Assembly: GCA_003194525.1 (NCBI GenBank)
Contig: NBIV01000009.1
Coordinates: 310,001 to 374,000 of the forward strand
Direction of reading: 5' to 3'
Length of the DNA: 64,000 nt
Origin: Gracilariopsis chorda
Taxonomy: Eukaryota; Rhodophyta; Florideophyceae; Gracilariales; Gracilariaceae
The position numbers were made by a program, and so were the translations under genes. Position 1 is the stretch's first letter, and each line of letters starts with the position of its first letter. The notes below the pieces were generated by a model. It was not told where the DNA came from, searched no databases, and worked only from the letters and a program-made list of their open reading frames with translations. Below are positions 53,346 through 64,000 of this stretch, one piece after another.

Positions 53346-55465
53346 ACTGCTCATAATCCCTTCCTTTCCATTCCACGGTTTGCCTTCAGCTTCGTCTCCC
53401 CTGCACGATCCTTGTCCCTAATGTAAAGTTTTACCCAACTTGAACAAGTGTCTTACGGTTGGTATTGTAAAACTTTCGAGCATGGAAAGTGCTCGATCGG
53501 CTCGAAGGTATCCTCGTTAGGGAGCTACGCGTTCTATCAGACTCTTTATTGCAGTTCGCCTTCTTGGTTCAAGTCATGACTCACGATTTTGTCGTATAAC
53601 AAATTCCTAGTCGTACACTTTCCTTGATTCCAGTCGTACTTTAGGGGTTCTCAGGTCTTCCATTGGCAGATTGGCGTTGAGTGATACCGCTTTTGGTGCG
53701 GTGGGTTCAGTTGAGTGGAACTGGGATCCTCTGGTTTGGCTGGCGGTGGCTTTTGTTTCCCATTGTGAGAGCAAGGCTTTCTGTGCGCCAGAACATGTCC
53801 CTGAGGTTTGTATGACATCCTTTTGAACGTCAAACCCTGCTCCGTTTCAGTTTTATCTTGGTTTCCTTCAACATTTTCCATCGAAGGCTGAAGAAACTCT
53901 CCAATTCTGAGCTTTCTCCATTCCGACGGTGGGCCACTGGACTTGAGTGCACCTTCACTTCACATATTCAGCGAGTTGTGCGATTTCCAGTGCCATAGAC
54001 ATGGTTTAGGCGGTCGTTTGGGACTATCAGTGTCCCCTATGTTGGGGCGCAACAATGTGCCAATGCGAACGGGTGGCGTTTTCTGAGCAAAGAAGCGTTC
54101 ATCGTTTGACGCATGCGTGCCCACGTGCGCCGTGGCCTGCCGTATCAGGGATGGCTTACTTGTGACGCAACCATCGCCTCACTGGCAGTAACTCCACGTC
54201 GCTACGTGGCACTGCATTCGGGTTTGACCCAGCTCCTGGTAGTGATACACCAACTCCTTCACTCTCCAATGCATTTCTTTGAGATCTCTCGTGGTATGCA
54301 TACATGGTCGTAGTATTGTGCTCTCCCAAGTGGTTCCCCTTCCTGGCGTTAATTTTTGTCGTATCCAGGTCAGAGGTCAGTTAAGACCGTTATTTCCGTG
54401 AGGTTCAAGGCAATAGCGGCATCGTGAACTGCGGGCGGTCGCAGGGAGTGCGACGTAATAGCGGTATGGTCTGGACCTGAGATCGGTGTGCCCATCGACC
54501 GGATCTCTGATGATATCCAATGGCGCAACCTTCCCGTACTTAGATGGAGGGACCATAGCCATGATGTAAAGATGTGGATGAACCCGTGCGAGGGTGGGCA
54601 ATAAAAGGGCTGCCTCACATGGTGACCGCTTCTGCGGCAACAAGAAGTTGTTAAGGCCCGTTTGCCGGTGAAATAAGATCGAGCGCTTTGAAATGAGGTC
54701 TGCAAGAAGCGGAAGGAGTGCCTTCTGTGGTGCTCGCATCCAGAACCGAAAATATAGCGGAAATCGGTGGAAGGTGAAAGTGCTGATCCGATGATGGCTT
54801 CCGCACTACCGTGATGCGGTCATGCCAAATACGTTCACGCTCGCCATTGAATTCGCAAGCCATAGTAGAGCGGGAAACGTCGGTTGAAACTACGCGAGAG
54901 GGTCCATCATCGATCGGACAGAGTTTATGACTCTTTTATTTTTTGCAGTTATAATACTTCTTTTGAAAGAAAACATAATCGTTCTATGATATCTGCGGGA
55001 TATAACGGGAAGCTTAGGCGTCGAAATCACGGCTGTAGCGCTCTTGGGCCTTGCAAATGGTTTTATGCACCGCGGGCACCATCGCTCTTAACCACCATTC
55101 CCATTAGTTCCGATGATGATTTGGCCAGGTCTCCTTACTCAGGATGTGCTGGGGTTTGATTGAAATTAATGGTAAGGGTGGCAACAGCCCGAGTTCCAGT
55201 AGCCGTAGGCCCGTAACCCGGTGTAGTTGAATGTTGTAACCATAGTTTATGGCGTTTTTATATGAGTCACAGTCCGTAAAGTGTTCAGCGACGACTTTTG
55301 TTGATCACTTCGAATTGTATGGTTTTACCCCTCCATTTGAGTGTTGCTCTGTGGATAAGACGTCATTTTGAAGCAGTTCTTGACTTCTTGTATCCGGAAG
55401 ACGTCTTGGAGGAACATTGCAGTAATCCACGAATCATTTTCTGACAGGAGATCGATCGGTGGGCC
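53346..55465. other. no gene recognised
   Basis: Short ORFs on both strands without supported motifs. By position it probably holds the 3' part and LTR of the minus-strand Ty3 remnant that follows, but no LTR pair was found. Confidence 0.3.
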
Positions 55466-58162
55466 CTAGGTAAAAATCGAATGGATGACAAAGGCCTGGG
55501 CCACTGTTATGGCGCTAAACCTCTTTAGGGGGACCACCCGAGCTAGTTGGGAGAACCTATCGAAAATTAACAATAGGTTGCCATTAACCCGTCTTGTCCG
55601 GATGAATTCACTGATTTCATCAATGGTGACAAACTCCAACGGAGTGCGAGTTGGAAATAAGAGGAGCTTCTTCGAATACTTCTGCAGCTTCACGTGGATT
55701 TCCGCGCAAAGCGAGCAACTGTGCACCGTTTAATAGGCGTTGAAGGCAATCGTGGGACAATAGTCTTTTGTTAAGGTGTGCAAGAACTTCCTTCTGCAGG
55801 GATGAGCGGCGAGTCTCGCGTAGTTCGTGATGTGCAAAACTCAAATTTATAACGATTTGCACACCATAAGTTGGGGCCGAGGTCCCACTGTTCAGACGAT
55901 ATACCTCTGTTCATTCACTTTGAATGGGACTGTGGCACCACTACTGATATGGGCCCTTAACTTTGTGCAAAAAGGCCCGAAAGGCTGTTCGCCAACAACC
56001 TCTTTTGACGTGACCCATACCAATGAACCCGATGGTTCGTCGCTGCATTCGGCGGCGATTATTCATCCAATATGTCGTCCAACACAGTTAAGGTGTTGTG
56101 TTTTGTGTCTTCTAGTACAAAGCACCGTATTTCAGAGTCATCGAATTGAGCTGCCTGTAGGAGAATGACCATTGGGCAGGTGCAGTGGTAAAGTAACCAT
56201 GGGGCTGGGCTGGGAAACGTCAGAACATTGCTGGCCGAAATATTCCACGCGGCCCAGCTGTGTATCTGTGCATGAGGTACCAGGGGACAGTGCGAGCCCC
56301 AAGGCACTGTGGCCATAGGTATTATTATGTAGCTAATTTTGTTTAAATTTTTAGGGTAGTTTCCGAAGGTCAGAGAGCCTTACCAGCCATATAGGTTGGC
56401 TGGAGTGCCGCCGATCTCCGAAGCGTAAAGACAAGAACCATCACCGTCTTCTTGCCGCCATATGCAGCCAGTAGGACTCCAAAGGTCTCCAAGCCATCGC
56501 TACCATTCTCCCCACCTGTAGGGACTTGAGATAGCGCCCGCTCATTGCGCCTCGCTGCCAGTTGGTGCCCGCATCACTAGTAGACCAAGTGGATTGTCAC
56601 CCCAGTGGCTGGCTCTCTGCCGCTACTGCCCCCTAGTAGACTACTACCCCCTTTGGCCAAAGAACGTAGTATTCTACTACACTGCCTCTGCACCAGTCTG
56701 CAAGTGGAAGAGGTCATCTGCTGCCGTCAGCAAGCCGAAAGGAACATCTGCATGGGTGTTCAGGTTATCGGTTTTGTACTGGATGTGGAAGTCAAACTTG
56801 AATATCCAAAAGCTCCACCAAATCAAGTTCTCTGACGCTTCTGCAAGTGGGAGCATCCACTGGAGAGAAGAATGATCGCTGTACACCATGTAATTCGTTC
56901 CCATTAGATACGAACGAAGTGTTTGCAGCGCTCATAGGACGTCTAGACATTCTTTCTCTGAAACGGAGTAGTTTTATTTATGATAATTAAAGCTCTGAGA
57001 CCAGTATCTAACCAGGAGGCGTTCCACATATTAGATGGTCTCGAACAGGGTGCATCCAACTTATACATTACTTGCATCTATGTGTACTGGATACGGTAGA
57101 CCGGCTTTTGGTATGGTTGAGATCAGCAGCGACGTGACTGCACCGAAAGGGGATGAGAAAGCCGAAGCTCTCGTTTCATAGGACTATTCCAGCTGATTTG
57201 GTTATTCTTTCCTGAAGACCTCATTTGGAGGCACCGCTATCTCCCCAAAGCAGGCACCAAAACATTAGTCTATGCTACAAAAATTTATGAAAAATCTGAG
57301 TTCACTTTGAATTTTCGGGAGTTTCGCTTCCTTCGAAGAACTCAATGAAACTTCGTCGATCGACAACTGTCCAGGACGGATTATATGACCGAAGTATTTT
57401 ACAGTGAGGTAAAAAATCAAATTTCCGTAGTTTGATAGTAATATAGGGACTCTCGGAGGGCACATAGAACGTTGCGAACGTGCCTAAGGGGCTCGTACAT
57501 ATTGTTCGAGAAGACCATAACAACGTCCAAATATACAAAGTCAGTATCTCACTCAATACTGACAAATAGCATGTAGGAAGCGTGTTGAAAGGTTGCGGGT
57601 GTGTTATAGTAACTAAGCTGAGTCCACAACACTGTAGAAACCTTGATTAAATAAGAAAGCCGTTGTATCACGGTCATTCTCCTTGACTGGAACATGAATA
57701 TATCCGATCTTTGCATCCAGGTGTCCAAAGACGTTTGAGCTTCCCAGCGAATCGATGCAATCGTGCATCCGCGGGGTAGAGTAGAAATGTTTGACGGTGA
57801 TTGCGTTGAGCATGTGGTGATCGATACAAATGTGCAATGAAGTATCGGACTTGGGAGCTAACACAACTGGTGATGCCCATGGTGATTGGGCTGGGTCTCT
57901 AACGTTGGCGCGTAACATCTTCTCAACTTGGGGTTATCTTATTTTATACCTGTGGGCGTGCCCTGTAACGATGCTGGACGATACACTGGTTACTGGGGAG
58001 CAAACGGATGCAGTGCTCTGTGATTCCGATCTGTACACGAGAACGATTCCATATTGACGTGGAATTGCAGAGCTTGTCCCGTAACTTCTCACAAGGTGAT
58101 GGGTTCAGGTGCCAAAAGCTCAATGCGTCTAGCTCTTTGATAGGATTCATTTTCTCGGTCAA
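55466..58162 (-). pseudogene. Ty3-type pol remnant (third element)
   Basis: Reading from high to low coordinates: pre-RT linker ITEHCIRLLPSNQC (57,944-58,162); RT QSPWASPVVLAPKSD, HHMLNAITVKHF and HLDAKIGYIHVPV (57,613-57,918); more RT in broken frames (57,265-57,565, including YFGHIIRPGQLSIDE); RNase H YSDHSSLQWMLPLAEASENL and THADVPFGLL (56,677-56,904); integrase zinc region and LLIFDRFSQLARVVPLKRFS (55,466-55,862). Heavily frameshifted. Confidence 0.75.
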
Positions 58163-58615
58163 AGCTGGAGTCTCTTATAATGTCTTACTGACTTTCGAAG
58201 TGGTCGGTGTTTCACCAGGGTATCTCTGGGCGACAGTGGATCCAGATATTTGCCCTCTCTCTTCTCAGCGTGACTTATCCCGAAAGCTTCAGAAGCAGAC
58301 AATTTTGTGAAACAAATTTCTGTGGGGTGGGTTGACAAACACCCGATCACCTGTTTCTCAACCATCTTATGAGGGGTGGACAGAACGTTAGCAATAAGGG
58401 TCTCAGAAGGCTTCTGGATTGCACGGGTACTACAACACTTTCCAGTTCACGTTTTGTTTCTAATATAGAGGAGGCAATGGTTGGACTGTGTGCAGACCGC
58501 TCTGGGCATACGCAACCGATATGGAGGTTTTAGATTCGGTGGGAATGGATATGAAATAGGCGACTCGAGGCTTTGTAGAGACACAGTTCCGGAGGGGGGA
58601 TTCCTGCACTGCAGC

Positions 58616-59988
58616 TTAGCAGACTTGTTTCCACAGGATTCGTTCTAAGAGTTTTTGGAGTAAGAGTATCAAACACCCGTCAACAATTTCGACTTTGCGG
58701 TCACGGGGGCAAATGTAGCTGACAAAAAGATCAAAAAAGTCGCAAACCATGACGACTGGCTCCGTCAGCCTCTGGCAAACTGCAAATGCCAATTGTAACA
58801 AACAATGGCAAAGTCTCACCAAGAAAACCACTGTACTGATGATCGGCAGCGGTCGATTAGTAGCAGTCATGATATTCAATCAAGGTACTGGGGGGATTGC
58901 TGACCGCATCAGTGGCGGCAAAAAGGATTTCACCACGACGTTTGGGCTAGCACTTGTGTGCAGAACGGGAAACTGCAAAAAACATTTTCTGGTTCGAGAG
59001 GCCAAGATTAGCGTAAAACGTATAGTCTCCCGTTGCTATGACCAGGACTCTATCCGAGATACGTAGTGTTTAGACTGTACCCACGGACGACGAAAAACAC
59101 TCAAATATACTGAATCTACTTCTTTGGTTGCAATATCGTTTGTAAGTTCGCTGACCGTGGACAGAGGTTGGGACGCTTCGGGCGCGTTTGAACTCATTTC
59201 AGAGGGCTCGCATTCTAGTGGGGAGACGCCCATGCTAAGTTTTTCTGAGCTGCTGCCGTGTTTGACAGCTTTGTTCCCTTCGGATATTCAGTGGGCCTGG
59301 ATATCGTAGCATGGTCTTCGTCACCAGAACGATTGAGATTACCGGCAATCTCTGGCTCCGGGCCGCGGCTGGCGGTGATAAATTGGCCTTAGCATGGAAA
59401 GTTGAGGTACTTGGAACCTGTTGCTTTTCGTCATCCGTCCGATTTTGGTATTGTACAAGCACGTTTGTCATCTCTTCGTCAGTAAGGTAGCAGATCACTG
59501 ACACATGTCCATGAAAATAACACATTTCTCATATCACTTGACGACCCAGCGGACCTTGTCAAAGTTTCCTTACTCAGGGGGTCAAAATCCTCCGATCTCG
59601 GACACTTGTAGCGTGATGAGCCCTGCACCTAAAGAATTGGCGTTGCTGGTACATAAGTTTGGGCGTACAGGATCAAGTCCTCCTCGGAGACGGGTTCTTC
59701 TCTTGACGGGACTTTTGTGGTTGGGAGCGAGTGAGATTTTTGTCTGACGAGTTGTAGCGAATCGCACTCTCCCCAGGTGGAGCCGCGCTGCAAGAAAGCA
59801 GATAGAGCTCGTCCTTCGAGGTAGAGTACCTTACGGGTTCGAGTGGGTTTTGAGCCGTGCTTTGGACGGAGTGCATCAACCTCTGCTGGGGTATCTTGAA
59901 CCAGTTCGAGATAGGTATTTCTCAGAAACTCTCTTCGGCGTCGAGCGAGAAGTGTCTTAATGGTGCGGTGGAATACATCTAAGTCCAT
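58616..59988 (-). pseudogene. probable gag/protease part of the third Ty3 element
   Basis: Open minus-strand stretches, including MDLDVFHRTIKTLLARRRRE (59,988), lie where gag and protease are expected upstream of the RT. No protease D-T/S-G or zinc knuckle could be placed. Confidence 0.35.
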
Positions 59989-60453
59989 TGTAGAACGATG
60001 TTATGCAGAGTATACCTTGCCAAATTTATGGAAAGCCGTATTGAAGCCGGTAGAAAAAGATCTGTCCGATGCATGGGGTCTTTCTCTGGGATCTGGAATA
60101 GCGACGATGGCCGACTGACTTGCATATTCTGTTGCATACGGCCTCAATGGGTACTGAAATGCTTCTGGCCGACAGGTTCAAATTCTTACCAAGGTGTGGA
60201 AAGATCCACGAACCAAGTTGTATTTATCGTTGGCTGTTTCTCTTAGGAAGTAGGGAGGGGCTACTAACTCTTGCGCCTCGTTCGTCTTGAGGAGATTAAA
60301 TTTCGCTATGAAGAAGCCTAGGAAATGTAAGACCAAGATTGGAGCCTCATCAGAGAATTCCTGGCGCTTGAGTGTCAACTTCTATCGCTTGATGCAGTCC
60401 CTGATCATTCGTGTTCTTCCTGATCTGCAGGTAATGTCCTAGTCTTACAGCTG

Positions 60454-61251
60454 CTAGTATCTGTAGGACAGAAGCTTCCGATGTAAGGGAATTGTTGCCT
60501 TTAGCTTTTTGATTCCAAAGTGTCTTCGTCCTTTCTCAAGTCGTTGTACAGCACCTTCAGCCACTTTGTTGGCGTGAGACAGCGTGGAGCAGGGGCGGTA
60601 ATGCTCCCTCTCGCTACCAGAGAATTCAGTCAGAGAAAATATCTCTTCCAGGTCCGACTCCAAAAAAGAGCAATCGGAAGCGATTGTAACATGCTTTCTA
60701 TGCCCTCGGCAGGCATGTCTCGAGCGAAGAGACTTCTGCAACATCTCATCCGGTAGCTGCAGAGCACTAACAAACATAACCAGGATTTGCTGGGTCGTCC
60801 ACAGGCGTCCACCACTGAAAGAAATCTGTGTGAACGGAGTAGCTCGGTGCTCCAGAAATGTATTAACATCGTATCGTTGCACACGAATTTCAAATAAGAA
60901 ATAATTAATACAGGCTTCATAAACTCCCGTAAGTAACGGTGTAAATTCGAGGAGGAGTTCCACCTGCGAGAATGGCAGTATTAAAAGCTGGTACTCCACG
61001 CCGCGGAGTAAGATTTCGTCCTCCAGCTCCAGAACACCTGTGACCACTAGAGTGGAAATAGCCCGCCTGCGGGATTGGGGAAACGTAGCAACTGAATTTG
61101 TCCTTTTGAGAGCAGGAAAGGGCTGACCACTTCCAAGAACGTCGAGCATAGTTTGTGGAAGCCAGAATAAAGGGTGAATGGATGCCGGAGATCGCGGTAC
61201 TGCTCCGGGCCTCGAAAACCCCAAGCCTCCGTCATCTTTCTCCGACGTCAT
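60454..61251 (-). CDS. unrecognised 265-codon ORF, possibly gag of the third element
   Basis: Open reading frame starting MTSEKDDGGLGF. It has a hydrophobic/helical central part (VTGVLELEDEILLRG, VELLLEFTPLLTGVYEACIN) and a basic C-terminus (KGRRHFGIKKLK). Position at the upstream end of the minus-strand Ty3 remnant favours gag, but the composition gives no proof. It overlaps a short plus-strand ORF at 61,178-61,480 belonging to the opposite element or to nothing. Confidence 0.35.
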   Translation of the reverse strand: MTSEKDDGGLGFSRPGAVPRSPASIHPLFWLPQTMLDVLGSGQPFPALKRTNSVATFPQSRRRAISTLVVTGVLELEDEILLRGVEYQLLILPFSQVELLLEFTPLLTGVYEACINYFLFEIRVQRYDVNTFLEHRATPFTQISFSGGRLWTTQQILVMFVSALQLPDEMLQKSLRSRHACRGHRKHVTIASDCSFLESDLEEIFSLTEFSGSEREHYRPCSTLSHANKVAEGAVQRLEKGRRHFGIKKLKATIPLHRKLLSYRY

Positions 61252-61679
61252 GGGAGCAAATCAAACACCACGGAACTTCAAGAGAGTAGGGGAACAACTC
61301 ACGAAAACTAAATTTGGAATAACTTTCCGAAGCGGAGATAAAAGAAACCACTTCGAAGCAGTGGATACGCCTGAACCCTCTACTTCAGGAGACCACTTTG
61401 CTGTGCAAAACCACGGGAGCGAAGAAGGCCACGAACGGTGTCCGAATAGTTTCTACTGTAACGAATACATTAGGCGATAGAGCTCTCAGAACGGTCCAGT
61501 GGTTGCAATCCTTTGAGTGGAAACCTTTAAAGAAGGATACGACAACTCCCTAAACGCTGAGCGTAACTCGTTTCCTGACTTTAGAAGTGATCGTACTACG
61601 GAAACCCGTGCGCTAACCCCTTGTTCATAACATGCGATTCCTCTAAAGAAACTCCACAAGCTCCATTTGGACCATGACG

Positions 61680-64000
61680 CTGACTCACACCACTAGAAAC
61701 TACGGAATATGCTTCTTGAGTTTACCACAATTTGGGACTGTTCCATTAGAACAATAGTAATAAAAGAGCATCGTATCCATTTGCTACCGGACATTCGGCC
61801 AATTCCAAAACATCCCTATCCAACTACACCAAAAGCCCGCAAGGAGAAAAGACCTCAAGTTTAGAAGATGTTACGCGCTGGAATTATTGAACCTTAGTGA
61901 GCCACGGCTTCGCCATTTGTCCTCGTTCCCAATTCGGATGTATCATGGAGTTTTGTGTCAATTACAGACGACTTAACGCGGTTAAAGTCAAAGACGGCTA
62001 CCAGATTCCTCGGATGGACGAGTAAATCAGCTCGCTTAGAAGTGCTACGGTTTTCACTGCTCTTCAATCTAATAGGGGGTTATTGGCTAGTTTCTATCCG
62101 GAAGGAGAACCAAGAAAGAACTGCGTTTGTGTGCCATTAGGGAGTATGTCGTTTTAAACAATTTCCCTTTAAGTTAACCAATGCACCTGCTACGTTCCAA
62201 CGTTCCAGATACATTTTACCGCCCAAGTTCAAATGGACAACATCATTGGTGCATCCGACCGATATAATATTGGTTCTCTAACAACCTGGATGATCATATA
62301 ACCCATGCGAGGAACGTCATGCGTGTGCTTCAAGGTGCAGATATTACGCTAAAAGCTCAAAATGTTTGACTTCTTTCTAGATTAGGCGAAGTATCCTGGA
62401 CAAATAATCCGCCCCAGACAGCTCTAGATAAATGGACTAAGAGTTAAGTCGCTGGAGAACGCGAAGCATCCCACTACGCAAACGGAACACCGACCATTTC
62501 TAAGATTTCATAACGTATATCGTCGGGTTGTCGCGGATTTTGCGGATTTCGGGGCTTCTCTGAATGCTCTCCTGGAGAAGGGACTACCAGTGTAACTAGA
62601 ACCTCTTGCACAGTCGGACGCATCGGTTTTCACATCCCTCATCAACGCCTTTACCCGTCCACCAATATGGGCTCTGATAAATATTGGTTTACCCTATGAA
62701 GTGGATATTGATGCGAGTAATAACCAGGTGCCTTTTGTACAATTACAAGTGCCCAAAAACTCTGAACCTTCGCCAATCAGAAATTAGTTTCCAAATTTGA
62801 TCGTTCACGAACGTTAGTCCTCGGGTTTTGAAGGATAGTGCCTTGCCGATGTATAGACACTTTCCATTTACACTTAATAATATTGTACAGCCACCCGTTT
62901 TTGGATATATACGGCTCATTTCTGCTTCTTTTAGCTCATAGGGATTGCCAAACCACTGCAACGCGTCATGTGGTGTCGCCTCCGACTCTGAGAGTTTAAT
63001 ATCGAAGAACTTCATAAAAAGGGCACCGTTAACACAGAAGCCGACGCTTTGTGCCACATGGGAGTTACTGCCGAATTAAAACTGGTCGGTGATCTTGAGA
63101 TACTTTGTTTCTTGGTTGAAAACGATGAACGGAATACCAGGATTTGTCAGAGGACATTTGTGACGCTATTAGTCCCTCTAAGTGTTCGAGGCTGCCGGAC
63201 GAAGGCTTCTTAACGTTTATTACTCGAGAAGCGTTGATTGGCAAATAACTATGCCGCCCGTTATAAACCCAGATTTGCGCTGGATTCAATGGAGAATATG
63301 GCTAACCCTTTTTGACAAACGATCATGGATACATTGTCAGGTTGTTTCATTCTTCCCCACAGGTTAGGTATCCCATTCATTACGTGAAAGTTTTCCAACT
63401 GTCTCAATATGTGAATCTTGAAACACACCCATGAGTTACAAAGCTATATTTGACTCTCCGCAAACATTTCTATTGGCCCGTCATTGCGCTCGACTATTAT
63501 GCAATTCGTGGCTTTTGTACGGAATGAGCTAAGAACAAGGTAAAGCTACGGAAACAATCAAAGAGGTTAACGCTGTTCCCAGCTCACGCTCTACTAAGAA
63601 TCGTGGCCATTTATATATTCGGCGAGTTGATTTGGATACCCCTATGGAACCATTATCTGCTGGTAACACCCGACTGGTTTTCTAAACTCGTATATACAGC
63701 GCCGCTTAAGTGGATTACCACTGCAGCGGCAGCAAAAGCCCTGGTCCCCCATTGAGTATTCGTTCACGTTCCACTAGTCAACGTACTACCCACACAGGGT
63801 CCACAGTTTATGTCAAAGTTCTTTAAGACTTGTTCCGTATTCTTGGTGTTCTAAATATACTTGTCACTACATTTAAATAGTAAGGAAATGGACAAGTGGA
63901 ACAGTTTACTCGTACGATGCTGAATGCATTACGACTCTATGTTGCAGATAATCCCAAAGACTGGGACTTGAAAACCAATGCGGTTAGATATGCCTACAAT
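61680..64000 (+). pseudogene. Ty3-type pol remnant (fourth element), runs off the window
   Basis: Plus strand, many stops. Pre-RT HRIHLLPDIRPIP; RT ASPFVLVPNSD, FKLTNAPATFQ (about 61,900-62,200); RNase H end FNIEELHKKGTVNTEADALC (about 62,990-63,055); integrase GPQFMSKFF, LGVLN, GNGQVEQFTRTMLNALRLYV and DNPKDWDLK at the right edge (63,790-64,000). The integrase continues beyond the window. Confidence 0.7.

Noticed and set aside
54370..54739. overlapping minus ORFs of 111 and 120 codons
   Set aside because: No motif; possibly distal part of the third Ty3 element but not supportable.
62743..63289. minus-strand ORFs at the right edge
   Set aside because: Antisense shadows of the plus-strand RNase H/integrase remnant.

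Overview
This is a eukaryotic nuclear window, most likely from a red alga (inference). Host genes are compact and mostly uninterrupted, the few introns are short GT-AG introns, one host protein carries a plastid-transit-like leader, and dense transposon blocks separate small gene islands. No ribosomal RNA, tRNA or CRISPR array was recognised by eye; a covariance-model scan was not possible.

Gene islands. (1) 0.25-4 kb: a divergent pair, a LYR-motif protein (minus, one intron) and a long-tailed MAP kinase kinase (plus). (2) 8.2-16 kb: a divergent pair, TFIID subunit TAF2 (minus) and a UBE2T-type E2 enzyme of the Fanconi pathway (plus). They share a GC-rich 1.5 kb interval with E2F-like sites. 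A small acidic, probably plastid-targeted protein follows. (3) 20.3-22.3 kb: a convergent pair, a three-exon gene with a PP1-docking RVTF motif (plus) and a bHLH transcription factor (minus).

Mobile DNA. 4.98-5.77 kb is a small PIF/Harbinger element with TAA target duplication and a Myb/SANT-like ORF. 17.3-19 kb holds two LINE 3' ends with RNase H remnants. 23-27 kb holds gag-RT-RNase H of a decayed DIRS-like element, and 35.2-36.5 kb holds the tyrosine recombinase end of a relative. 27,112-34,163 is a complete young Ty3-type element with 170-bp LTRs and a TGTAC duplication. 36.7-50.7 kb is a decayed Helitron whose helicase is split by a 9.5 kb Ty3 chromovirus. 51.1-51.24 kb holds two abutting perfect palindromes. 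52-64 kb is mainly decayed retroelements, including two Ty3 pol remnants pointing away from each other.

The most striking observation is that both better-preserved Ty3 elements carry an extra gene between integrase and the 3' LTR on the opposite strand. In the young element this gene is an intact 348-codon ORF whose N-terminus, ARTKPTAKK, closely copies the histone H3 tail (ARTKQTARK). Its C-terminal half has a Cys/His/Asp layout resembling papain-fold peptidases. A retrotransposon antisense gene with a histone-tail mimic is the best candidate here for an undescribed system.
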